A stretch of DNA of 6,720 bases from assembly GCA_028714055.1 (NCBI GenBank), contig JAQTNB010000066.1, positions 1 to 6,720 of the forward strand, written 5' to 3'. Below the pieces are notes generated by a model that worked only from the letters and a program-made list of their open reading frames with translations, was not told where the DNA came from and ran no database searches. Below, piece by piece: positions 1-6,654 of this stretch (the stretch's first letter is position 1; each line of letters starts with the position of its first letter). This DNA is from Candidatus Omnitrophota bacterium (GTDB lineage: Bacteria > Omnitrophota > Gorgyraeia > Gygaellales > Profunditerraquicolaceae). The position numbers and the translations under genes were made by a program.

Positions 1-449
1 GGGCTGTCGCGGGATACCCGATCGTGGACCTGCGCGTGAAACTCGTCGACGGTTCCTACCATGACGTCGACTCATCGGATATGGCCTTTCAGATCGCCGG
101 CGGCATGGCGCTGAGGAAAGCGGTCGCCGAGGCAGGCCCGGTGCTGCTTGAGCCGGTCATGGATGTGGAGGTTACGATCCCCGAAGACCACCTGGGGGGC
201 ATTTCAGGCGACGTGAATTCACGCCGGGGGCATATCATGGGCATGGAGGCCCAGGGAAAGCATTACCAGGTGGTCAAGGCCCAGGTCCCTCTTGCCGAGA
301 TGTTCAAGTACGCAAACGACCTGCGTTCTCTGACCGGAGGCAGGGGCACGTATACCATGCGTTTTTCGCATTACGCAGAGGTCCCGCATAAGATCGCCGC
401 AGGGATCATCAGCCAGTATCAGGCTACTAAAAAACACGAAGAAGAATAA
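1..449 (+). CDS. fusA: Elongation factor G, C-terminal part (5' end outside window)
   Basis: The reading frame is already open at the left edge (first full codon at base 3) and ends at TAA 447-449. It gives about 148 residues of a protein that is normally near 690, so the GTPase domain and domains II-III lie outside the window. The visible part covers the end of domain IV ([22 protein letters not shown], then MAFQIAG) and domain V ([46 protein letters not shown], and a final HYAEVP). EF-G is a cytosolic GTPase that drives translocation of tRNA and mRNA on the ribosome and helps in ribosome recycling. The [22 protein letters not shown] stretch and the FSHYAEVP ending resemble, from memory, the second EF-G-like subfamily found beside the canonical protein in many bacteria, so this may be a paralogue. 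The GTG at base 24 is internal and not a start. A translation-linked YchF-like gene follows after 24 bases. Confidence 0.93.
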   Translation, partial: AVAGYPIVDLRVKLVDGSYHDVDSSDMAFQIAGGMALRKAVAEAGPVLLEPVMDVEVTIPEDHLGGISGDVNSRRGHIMGMEAQGKHYQVVKAQVPLAEMFKYANDLRSLTGGRGTYTMRFSHYAEVPHKIAAGIISQYQATKKHEEE

Positions 450-458
450 ACATCCTTT

Positions 459-465
459 AGAAAGG
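459..465 (+). promoter_or_regulatory. Ribosome binding site of the YchF-like gene
   Basis: AGAAAGG ends eight bases before the ATG at 474. It is a reasonable Shine-Dalgarno sequence and supports that ATG as the start. Its AAAGG could pair with CCTTT at 454-458, but the loop would be only two bases (or four with a four-pair stem), so strong occlusion is unlikely. Confidence 0.6.
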
Positions 466-473
466 CTTCCGCT

Positions 474-1175
474 ATGAAGATAAGCGTCATTTCCATCCCC
501 GAGATCGCTGCCGGCAAACGCAATATTAAAGACCCCCGGCTCGATGAAGTGGATAAGCTGGTCAAGGCAAAGAAGAAGACCTATATTCAGGTAGAGATCA
601 TCGGGGAAGCGGCCGCGTTTGAGGCCGACGCGCTTATCGTCGCGGGAGACTCCGGGGCGGACCTCATTTTGAAGGACCTTGAGTTTGTCGAAACGCGCCT
701 GGGCCGCTGCGCCAATGACCAGGAAAAAGCGCTCCTGACAAAGCTTAAAGGCGCTTTGGAAAAAGAGGAGTTTGTTTCAAAGTGCGACTTAAACCCCGAT
801 GAGAAAAAGGCCCTTGCCGGCTCCAGCCTTCTGACGATACGCCCGGTAATCGCGGCACAGAAGGAGGTGCTGGAAAATCAGGATGCGCTGCTTGCCAGGG
901 CCGTCAAAGAAGGCGGGTTTATCAGTTTCTTTACCGCCGGAGAAAAAGAGACCAGGGCGTGGCTGATCAGGAAAGGAACGAGCGCCTGGGAGGCTGCGGG
1001 CGCCATCCATTCCGATATCCAGAAGGGCTTTATCAGGGCGGAGATCATAAGTTTCGCGGATTTCATTCAGTGCGGCGGCGAAACGCAGGCAAAACAGGCG
1101 GGTAAGCAGCGTCTGGAAACGAAAGAGTATATCATGCAGGACTGCGATCTCGCCAACTTCCGGTTCAACAAATAA
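474..1175 (+). CDS. YchF-like TGS/DUF933 protein lacking the nucleotide-binding core
   Basis: The last ~85 residues (about 149-233) are a clear match to the C-terminal TGS-like domain of the OBG-family ATPase YchF (OLA1): FFTAGEKETRAW at 152-163, RKGTSAWEAAGAIH at 166-179, KGFIRAEII at 184-192, AKQAGKQRLE at 206-215 and a final FRFN. Upstream pieces also line up with YchF: DPRLDEVDKLVKAKK (20-34), the helical-domain entry DLILKDLEFVETRL (63-76), DLNPDEKKAL (105-114) and LLTIRPV (119-125). What is missing is the G1 P-loop (GxxNVGKST), the switch region with DxAG (here only VEIIG), and the NxxE base-recognition motif after LLT-x-(K/R)-PV (here IAAQKEV). The protein is 233 residues against about 363 for YchF, so the loss is internal and consistent with a stable reduced form rather than a broken gene; the frame is intact with an AGAAAGG ribosome site. 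YchF binds ribosomes and is linked to stress and redox control. A nucleotide-free ribosome or RNA-binding role is inference. It sits between an EF-G gene and purH. Confidence 0.85.
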   Translation: MKISVISIPEIAAGKRNIKDPRLDEVDKLVKAKKKTYIQVEIIGEAAAFEADALIVAGDSGADLILKDLEFVETRLGRCANDQEKALLTKLKGALEKEEFVSKCDLNPDEKKALAGSSLLTIRPVIAAQKEVLENQDALLARAVKEGGFISFFTAGEKETRAWLIRKGTSAWEAAGAIHSDIQKGFIRAEIISFADFIQCGGETQAKQAGKQRLETKEYIMQDCDLANFRFNK

Positions 1176-1183
1176 GTAAACAT

Positions 1184-1189
1184 AAGGAG
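1184..1189 (+). promoter_or_regulatory. Ribosome binding site of purH
   Basis: AAGGAG lies six bases before the ATG at 1196. Another ATG at 1191 is only one base from the AAGGAG and is out of frame with the purH reading frame, so the spacing decides in favour of 1196. Confidence 0.75.
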
Positions 1190-1195
1190 CATGGG

Positions 1196-2764
1196 ATGAC
1201 CAAGATCACGCGTGCGCTGATGAGCGTCACGGATAAGACCGGCCTTGTGGATTTGGCACGGACCCTCAAAAAATTCAACGTGGAGATCCTTTCCACCGGC
1301 GGGACCGCCAAGGTGCTCAGGGATAACGGTATTGCCGTCACGGAGGTCTCCGACTACACGGGCTTTCCGGAGATGCTCGACGGCAGGGTGAAGACCCTGC
1401 ACCCCAAGATCCACGGCGGGCTCCTGGCGCTGCGCGACAATGACGCGCACATGCAAAAGATCAAAGAATGCGGTATCGGGCTCATCGACATGGTGGTGGT
1501 GAACCTCTATCCTTTTCAGCAGGTCATACAAAAACAGGGCGTCACGCTTCCCGAGGCGATCGAAAACATCGATATCGGCGGCCCATCGATGCTGCGCTCC
1601 GCGGCAAAGAATAACCGTTCGGTAGCCGTCGTATCAAGCCCGTCGTTTTATGCCGAGATCATCAGAGAACTGGAACGCAATGACGGAGCGCTTTCGCAGC
1701 AGACGCTTTTTAAGCTGGCGGTGGAGACCTTTAACCTCACCTGGCGCTATGACCAGGCAATAGCGCGCTACCTCGGAGGATTGGTGGCCGATAGCTCTGC
1801 CGGCGCCGGAGAAAGGCTTACCGCCGAGGTATCCGTGCTCCTGGAAAAGGTGCAGGACCTGCGTTACGGAGAAAATCCCCACCAGAAAGGCGCTTTCTAC
1901 CGGTTCAAAGGGCTGGCTCAGGGCTTATCTTCCATGAAGCAGCTTTCCGGTAAAGAACTTTCCTTTAACAACATACTCGATGTCAACGCAGCCACGGGCT
2001 TGGTCAGGGAATTCAAGCGTCCGGCAGTCGTGTTCATCAAGCATAACAACCCCTGCGGCGCGGCGGAGAACGACGACATATTGAAAGCATACCGCGATGC
2101 CTGGAAGAGCGACAAGCTTTCGGCCTTCGGCGGCATCGTCAGCATTAACAGGAAGGTGACGCTCCCCCTTGCGCGTTTGATCGAAAAGAGCGGATTCCTG
2201 GAGTGCGTGGTCTGCCCCGGGTTTGCCCCCGAGGCCCTTGAGATCCTGAAGGTAAAAAAGAACCTTAGGCTCCTGGACCTGCCTTTTTTGAACAACCCGG
2301 TTTCCGGAGACTTGGATTATAAGAAAGTCAACGGAGGTATGCTTTTGCAGGAAGAGGATACCCTGACGCTCAATGAGGCAAACCTCAAGGTGGTCACCAG
2401 GAAAAAACCGACGAAGGCCCAGATGCAATCCCTGCTTTTTGCCTGGAAGGTCGCCAAGCACGTCAAATCCAACGCGATCGTCCTGACCCGCGGTACCCGT
2501 ACCGTCGGGATCGGGGCAGGGCAGATGTCGAGGGTCGATTCGGTATATATCGCGACCAAGAAATCAGGGAAACTTGCCGCCGGGTCGGTGCTTGCCTCGG
2601 ATGCGTTTTTTCCCAAAGACGACGCCATCAAGCTTGCCGCCAAGCATAAGATCACGGCGATCATCCAGCCCGGAGGCTCTATCGCCGATAAAGAGATCAT
2701 CCGGACCGCGGACAAATGCAAGATCGCCATGGTGACGACCGGCATCAGGCACTTTAGGCACTGA
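1196..2764 (+). CDS. purH: Bifunctional AICAR formyltransferase / IMP cyclohydrolase PurH
   Basis: PurH carries out the last two steps of de novo IMP synthesis in the cytosol: transfer of the formyl group of 10-formyl-tetrahydrofolate to AICAR, then ring closure of FAICAR to IMP. At 522 residues it has the usual family length. The N-terminal cyclohydrolase (MGS-like) domain shows SVTDKTGL (10-17), STGGT (33-37), RVKTLHPKIHGG with the catalytic Lys66, VVNLYPF with Tyr105, and NIDIGGPS with Asp126, all in step with the human enzyme's Lys66/Tyr104/Asp125. The C-terminal transformylase domain has RYGENPHQ (Gly225 onward), SFNNILD, KHNNPCG with the catalytic pair Lys282-His283, SAFGGI, the GAGQMSRVDS segment, SDAFFP, QPGGS (491-495) and the typical RHFRH ending. 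No key residue is missing. Start chosen from AAGGAG six bases upstream. The spacer from the YchF-like gene is 20 bases and folC starts 19 bases after the stop, so it reads as an operon member. Confidence 0.98.
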   Translation: MTKITRALMSVTDKTGLVDLARTLKKFNVEILSTGGTAKVLRDNGIAVTEVSDYTGFPEMLDGRVKTLHPKIHGGLLALRDNDAHMQKIKECGIGLIDMVVVNLYPFQQVIQKQGVTLPEAIENIDIGGPSMLRSAAKNNRSVAVVSSPSFYAEIIRELERNDGALSQQTLFKLAVETFNLTWRYDQAIARYLGGLVADSSAGAGERLTAEVSVLLEKVQDLRYGENPHQKGAFYRFKGLAQGLSSMKQLSGKELSFNNILDVNAATGLVREFKRPAVVFIKHNNPCGAAENDDILKAYRDAWKSDKLSAFGGIVSINRKVTLPLARLIEKSGFLECVVCPGFAPEALEILKVKKNLRLLDLPFLNNPVSGDLDYKKVNGGMLLQEEDTLTLNEANLKVVTRKKPTKAQMQSLLFAWKVAKHVKSNAIVLTRGTRTVGIGAGQMSRVDSVYIATKKSGKLAAGSVLASDAFFPKDDAIKLAAKHKITAIIQPGGSIADKEIIRTADKCKIAMVTTGIRHFRH

Positions 2765-2783
2765 GGTCTTCGCCCGCTGCGCA

Positions 2784-4124
2784 ATGAATTTTCCGGAAGC
2801 CCGCGCCTACCTGGAATCCCTTGTCAATTACGAAAAGTTACCTTCCTGGCCTTATGCGGGGGAGCTCAAGCTTGAGCGTTTCCTGGAGTTTCTCCCGCGT
2901 ATCGGTAATCCTCACCAGCGGCTTTCCTGTATCCATGTAGCCGGTTCCAAAGGCAAAGGTTCGACCTGCGTTTTTATCGCCTCCATATTACGTGCCGCCG
3001 GTTTTAAGACCGGTTTGTATACCTCTCCGCACCTCTCTGACGTGCGGGAGAGGATACGGATATTGCATGGCCTCCCGGCGGCCCAGAGAGGCGCTCCGGA
3101 CGTTTTTGCCGGGATGATCTCAAAGCGCAGCTTCGCGCGCGTGGTTGAGAAGCTCAGGCCTTCTATCGATAAATATGCCCGGAGTTCTGCCTACGGGCCG
3201 CTTTCGTTCTTTGAGGTCTATACGGCCATGGCGTTTCAATACTTTGAGGAAGAGAAGGCGGATTTTGTCGTCTTGGAAACCGGCCTGGGCGGAAGGTGTG
3301 ACGCTACCAATGCGGTGCAACCCCTGGTTTCGGTCATCACCCCGATAAGCTATGAGCATACCGATAAGCTCGGGACGACCCTCGCGCAGATCGCAGGGGA
3401 AAAAGCAGGCATCATTAAACACGGCAATGCCCCTGTTGTGTGCGCCCCTCAGCCAAGGGAAGCGCTGAAGGTTATACGCGCCCGATGCAGGCTCTTGAAG
3501 GCCCCGTTGTATCAAGTCGGCAAGGATATAACCTGCGCGCCCGATGCAAACAGGGTTTCCATATATGCCTTGGGCGTCCGCTATCAGGGCCTGCGTATTT
3601 CTCTTCCCGGCGCCCATCAGGTGGATAATGCCATGGCCGCGGTCGGCACCGTAGAATTGCTGCGGCGCTCAGGCGTCGCAGTCGGCGCGAAAGCCGTAAG
3701 GCAGGGCCTGGCAAGCGCGGTGTGGCCGGCCAGGTGCGAGATCGTCTCCCGCGCCCCCTGGGTCGTTCTCGACGGAGCGCAGAACAGTGCATCGTTTCGC
3801 GTGCTGGGAAAGGCAGTGCAAAAGATCTTTCCCGGGAAGAAAGTGATCATGGTGCTGGGGATGTCAAGCGACAAGGATAGGCCCGGGATCTGCCGGGAAG
3901 CGTCCCGTTTTGCCGACGAGATCATCCTGACCCGCTCATCCAACCCCCGTGCCGTCTTACCGGAAGCATTACGGCAGTATTTTGATAAGAAACAGGCTGT
4001 CCTGTTGACCGCAAACGTCCCTGCCGCCCGGGCCGCGGCGCTTGCGCGGGCAAAGCGGGATGACGTGATCCTGGTGTGCGGTTCGCTTTTTGTAGCGGGA
4101 GAGTTCAGGAATGAAAGCCTATAA
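2784..4124 (+). CDS. folC: Folylpolyglutamate synthase (possibly also dihydrofolate synthase) FolC
   Basis: FolC is a Mur-ligase-family ATP-dependent enzyme that adds glutamates to reduced folates in the cytosol; bacterial forms often also join glutamate to dihydropteroate. Visible marks: N-terminal YLESLVNYEK typical of the family; P-loop HVAGSKGKGS (51-60); YTSPHL (79-84) followed by VRERIRI; FFEVYTAMAF; LETGLGGRCDATN (Glu165 onward); PISYEHTDKLGTTLAQIAGEKAGI, in which the His contacts metal in relatives; and a C-terminal DGAQN (330-334) where most homologues have DGAHN. Length 446 fits the family. About 12-15 extra residues around 97-111 follow the RIRI strand. Start 2784 is supported by family alignment, although no good ribosome site precedes it; GAGG overlapping the purH stop is about 17 bases away, so translation may be coupled to purH. 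The 3' end overlaps mnmE by 14 bases. Whether dihydrofolate synthase activity is present cannot be decided from sequence alone. Confidence 0.95.
   Translation: MNFPEARAYLESLVNYEKLPSWPYAGELKLERFLEFLPRIGNPHQRLSCIHVAGSKGKGSTCVFIASILRAAGFKTGLYTSPHLSDVRERIRILHGLPAAQRGAPDVFAGMISKRSFARVVEKLRPSIDKYARSSAYGPLSFFEVYTAMAFQYFEEEKADFVVLETGLGGRCDATNAVQPLVSVITPISYEHTDKLGTTLAQIAGEKAGIIKHGNAPVVCAPQPREALKVIRARCRLLKAPLYQVGKDITCAPDANRVSIYALGVRYQGLRISLPGAHQVDNAMAAVGTVELLRRSGVAVGAKAVRQGLASAVWPARCEIVSRAPWVVLDGAQNSASFRVLGKAVQKIFPGKKVIMVLGMSSDKDRPGICREASRFADEIILTRSSNPRAVLPEALRQYFDKKQAVLLTANVPAARAAALARAKRDDVILVCGSLFVAGEFRNESL
4097..4103 (+). promoter_or_regulatory. Ribosome binding site of mnmE inside folC
   Basis: GGGAGAG sits seven bases before the mnmE ATG at 4111 and lies wholly within the last codons of folC. 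Together with the 14-base gene overlap it suggests that mnmE translation depends on ribosomes finishing folC. Confidence 0.6.
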
Positions 4125-5520
4125 CCTTGATGATACCATCGCCGCCGTCGCCACCCCCGTCGGAGAATCGGGGATAGGGATCGTGCGCATAAGCGGCAAA
4201 GATGCGCTGGCAGTGGCAGACCGGGTGTTCCGGGGCAAAAGAAAAGGCAGGGTTTCCGCCTGCCCCTCGCATACCCTGCATTACGGCTGGATCGTGGAAG
4301 ACCCCGAACAGGCAGGGCCCCGGCCGGAGCAGTTTATCGACGAAGTGATCCTTACCGTTATGCGCGCGCCGGCAAGCTACACCCGTGAAGACAGCGTGGA
4401 GATCAACTGCCATGGCGGCATTGTAGCGCTGAGGAACGTCCTTGAGCTGGTGCTTAAGAACGGCTGCCGGCTTGCCGAACCCGGGGAATTCACCAAGCGC
4501 GCTTTTCTTAACGGCAGGATCGACCTGACACAGTCCGAGGCCGTCCTGGATATCATCAGGGCAAAGACTGACTCCGCGCTTAAATCCGGCGCGCGGCAGC
4601 TGGGCGGGGTATTATCGCGGCAGTTGAATTCCGTCAGGCAGGCCCTGATCGAGGTCCTGGCTGAACTGGAGGCGCAGATAGATTTTCCGGAAGAAGAACT
4701 CGGCCTGTTCAATGCCGCGGCGGCATCAAGCAAGCTGCAAAGCGCGCACAGGCGGATCACAGAGATCCGCCAGGGCGTAAAGCTGGGCAAGATCTTGCGG
4801 GAAGGGGTGCGGGCAGTCATCTGCGGCAAGCCCAACGTCGGCAAGTCCTCGTTCCTGAACGCGCTGCTTAAAGAAGAACGGTCGATCGTAACGCCCATCG
4901 CAGGCACAACCCGGGATACGATAGAAGAGGTCCTGGATATCAAAGGGATCCCGGTGCGCATCGCGGATACCGCAGGGATCATCGAACCGCGGGACCTGGT
5001 CGAGCGTAAGGCTGTCGCCCGGGCACGGGAATGTATCGCAGACGCCGATATCGTCCTGTTGGTGCTTGACGCAAGCCGCGCCCTTGATGCGCGGGATGTA
5101 GCCTTGATCAGGAGGCTGCGGCATAAAAAGACGATCGCCGTGGTCAATAAGATAGACTTGGCGCGGCGCCTGCGCCGGGACCGCCTGAAGGGTGCGTTCG
5201 CCGCCGTCGTTGAAGTATCGGCAAAGAAGCTTACCAATATCCGCGCGGTTGAAGATGCGATCGCCGGCCTTGTTTTTAAGGGAAGCGTCCCTGCCGGAGA
5301 ATCGATGTTGACCGTCAGCCTCAGGCACGGCGAGGACCTCGGGAAGGCCCAAAAATTCATTGCAGAAGCATGTAATTCGGTGGATAATAAATCGTCCGCA
5401 GCGGAATTCATAGCCCAGGATATCCGCGACGCCGTGCTTTGTATCGACGAAGTGCTCGGCAGGCGTTTTTCCGAAGACGTGCTGGAGCGGATATTCAGGG
5501 AGTTTTGCATCGGGAAATAG
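4111..5520 (+). CDS. mnmE: tRNA uridine-5-carboxymethylaminomethyl(34) synthesis GTPase MnmE
   Basis: MnmE works with MnmG (GidA) to place the (carboxymethyl)aminomethyl group on C5 of wobble uridine 34 in certain tRNAs, using 5,10-methylene-tetrahydrofolate, GTP, and glycine or ammonium. The 469 residues are of normal length. The N-terminal folate-binding domain starts with DTIAAVATPVGESGIGIVRISG and contains YTREDSVEINCHGG; the helical domain follows with GEFTKRAFLNGRIDLTQSEA. The inserted G domain has all motifs: G1 GKPNVGKSS (239-247, Lys245), G2 GTTRDT (265-270), G3 DTAG (286-289), G4 NKID (346-349) and a G5-like SAKK. The C-terminus is CIGK (Cys466), the family's conserved C-x-G-K ending. 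The start overlaps the folC 3' end by 14 bases with GGGAGAG seven bases upstream. The partner gene mnmG is not in this window and should be elsewhere. Confidence 0.98.
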   Translation: MKAYNLDDTIAAVATPVGESGIGIVRISGKDALAVADRVFRGKRKGRVSACPSHTLHYGWIVEDPEQAGPRPEQFIDEVILTVMRAPASYTREDSVEINCHGGIVALRNVLELVLKNGCRLAEPGEFTKRAFLNGRIDLTQSEAVLDIIRAKTDSALKSGARQLGGVLSRQLNSVRQALIEVLAELEAQIDFPEEELGLFNAAAASSKLQSAHRRITEIRQGVKLGKILREGVRAVICGKPNVGKSSFLNALLKEERSIVTPIAGTTRDTIEEVLDIKGIPVRIADTAGIIEPRDLVERKAVARARECIADADIVLLVLDASRALDARDVALIRRLRHKKTIAVVNKIDLARRLRRDRLKGAFAAVVEVSAKKLTNIRAVEDAIAGLVFKGSVPAGESMLTVSLRHGEDLGKAQKFIAEACNSVDNKSSAAEFIAQDIRDAVLCIDEVLGRRFSEDVLERIFREFCIGK

Positions 5521-5523
5521 GAG
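5519..5523 (+). promoter_or_regulatory. Ribosome binding site of folE overlapping the mnmE stop
   Basis: AGGAG begins in the TAG stop codon of mnmE (5518-5520) and ends six bases before the ATG at 5530. The arrangement favours reinitiation by ribosomes leaving mnmE. Confidence 0.65.
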
Positions 5524-5529
5524 CGGGGA

Positions 5530-6087
5530 ATGGATGAAAAAAAGATAGCCAAGGCAGTGCGCGAGATCTTAAGCGCCGTAGGGGAGGATCCGCAGAGAAA
5601 AGACCTTCTGGATACGCCAAGCCGCGTCGCGGAGATGTACCAGGAGATATTTTCCGGGATTGGTCAAGACCCTGAAAAGGAGCTGGAGGTCATCCTTGAT
5701 CATAAGCACCAGGAGATCGTGCTGCTCAAAGGGATACCTCTTTACAGCGTTTGCGAACACCACCTTTTGCCGTTCAGCGGCAGGGCGCATGTCGCCTATA
5801 TACCGAAAAACGGCCGCGTCACGGGCCTCAGCAAGCTGGTGCGCGTCGTGGATATCCTTTCAAAGCGTCTTCAGGTCCAGGAACGGCTGACTACGCAGAT
5901 CGCCGATATTATCATGCGTAAGCTCAAACCCCAGGGGTGCATGGTGATCATTGAGGCGGAGCATCTGTGTATGTCCATGCGGGGGGTCAAAAAACCCGGG
6001 ACCCTTACCGTGACCTCGGCGGTGCGGGGAATATTCCAGGAGAACGAGAAGACCCGCGCCGAGACCCTCGCCCTGATAAAATCCTAA
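5530..6087 (+). CDS. folE: GTP cyclohydrolase I (type IA) FolE
   Basis: FolE converts GTP to 7,8-dihydroneopterin triphosphate and formate, the first step toward tetrahydrofolate and also the entry to queuosine precursors. It is a cytosolic zinc enzyme that forms a toroidal decamer. At 185 residues it is slightly shorter than E. coli FolE (222) because of a short N-terminus, which is common. Diagnostic parts are [16 protein letters not shown] (28-43), the zinc site [11 protein letters not shown] with Cys75 and His78 (His77 matches the catalytic His112 of E. coli), GRAHVAYIP (85-92), [10 protein letters not shown] (99-108), RLTTQIAD, and [12 protein letters not shown] (142-153) with the third zinc ligand Cys147. 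All catalytic and metal residues are present, so this is the zinc-dependent type IA enzyme and not the FolE2 type. It starts nine bases after mnmE and ends five bases before the PilZ gene. Confidence 0.98.
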   Translation: MDEKKIAKAVREILSAVGEDPQRKDLLDTPSRVAEMYQEIFSGIGQDPEKELEVILDHKHQEIVLLKGIPLYSVCEHHLLPFSGRAHVAYIPKNGRVTGLSKLVRVVDILSKRLQVQERLTTQIADIIMRKLKPQGCMVIIEAEHLCMSMRGVKKPGTLTVTSAVRGIFQENEKTRAETLALIKS

Positions 6088-6092
6088 CGCGT

Positions 6093-6644
6093 ATGGTAAG
6101 CGGTCCGGAAAAAAGAAAAGAACGCAGGATCAAGGTCGAGATACCCGCTGCCGTTACCTACCAGGGTGCGCGGCTGGCCGGGCATACGGATAACATCAGC
6201 CGCCTGGGCGCTTATATCGAGCTTGAGAGCGAGATACCGGTCGGCGCCGCGATAGGGATAATGCTGGAGATACCGCGTTATACCGCCGGCGGCTCCTGGC
6301 ACGGCCAGGTGCAGTGCAGCGGGAGCGTTTTTCGCGTGCATCATATCGAAGAGGCCGGTTCCGCCGGGCACTATGGAACAGGGATCTTTTTTACCGCCTT
6401 CCAGGGCGCAGTAGACAAAGAAAGGCTCTCCCGTTACATCAATTTTCTTGTCGAGCGCGAGACCGAACAGGTGACCCGGGGTGTTAAGGAATGGCGGGAG
6501 AAGAGGCAGACCTTGCAGAAGAAAAAGCAGGCGCCGCAAGACACACCGGGTGAACCGGATCCGCGGAACAAGACCTTGGCGTTGCTGGAAGAGATCAAAG
6601 ACAGGCTGGAGCAGCTGTGCCGGCTCCTGAAACCTCCGGCGTAA
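6093..6644 (+). CDS. PilZ-domain protein with C-terminal heptad helix
   Basis: The first ~105 residues look like a PilZ domain, a beta-barrel that usually binds cyclic-di-GMP. Both ligand motifs are visible: RxxxR as Arg8-Lys-Glu-Arg-Arg12 and (D/N)xSxxG as Asn34-Ile-Ser-Arg-Leu-Gly39. Later strands include GSVFRVHHIE (77-86) and GTGIFFTAF (95-103). After the barrel come a charged helix (about 107-146), a Pro-rich linker (147-158), and a terminal helix (161-180) with hydrophobic residues at Leu165, Ile168, Leu172, Leu175 and Leu179 in 3-4 spacing, suggesting self-association or partner binding. No signal peptide or membrane segment is seen. The 183-residue start at ATG 6093 puts the RxxxR motif near the N-terminus as usual for PilZ proteins. 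The frame stays open upstream to 5967, but that stretch is inside folE. No good ribosome site precedes 6093; coupling to folE, five bases upstream, is likely. The regulated process is unknown. Confidence 0.82.
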   Translation: MVSGPEKRKERRIKVEIPAAVTYQGARLAGHTDNISRLGAYIELESEIPVGAAIGIMLEIPRYTAGGSWHGQVQCSGSVFRVHHIEEAGSAGHYGTGIFFTAFQGAVDKERLSRYINFLVERETEQVTRGVKEWREKRQTLQKKKQAPQDTPGEPDPRNKTLALLEEIKDRLEQLCRLLKPPA

Positions 6645-6654
6645 CTTTGCGGAT

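Noticed and set aside
454..465. Inverted repeat CCTTT-AG-AAAGG before the YchF-like gene, as a possible terminator
   Set aside because: The stem is only five pairs with a two-base loop, is AT-containing, and has no T-tract. The right arm is better explained as the ribosome binding site.
1800..1809. Perfect palindrome CCGGCGCCGG, a possible protein-binding site
   Set aside because: It lies within purH at the linker between the two domains and is expected by chance in GC-rich coding sequence. No second copy was noticed nearby.
1925..2461. Antisense open frame of 178 codons within purH
   Set aside because: No domain or ribosome site was recognised, and the + strand here encodes conserved PurH transformylase motifs.
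4377..5552. A long open frame on the - strand (391 codons) opposite mnmE
   Set aside because: Its translation is a low-complexity Ser/Arg/Ala-rich sequence with no recognisable motif. It lies opposite an mnmE gene with all catalytic motifs, so it is a by-product of GC-rich codon use.
5967..6092. Longer N-terminus for the PilZ protein starting at 5967
   Set aside because: It would overlap 121 bases of folE, including the codons after the CMSMRGV motif, and the added residues do not resemble a PilZ protein. ATG 6093 gives the usual short lead before RxxxR.
6645..6654. Possible terminator after the PilZ gene
   Set aside because: Only about ten bases separate the stop from the next start, and no hairpin or T-run is present.
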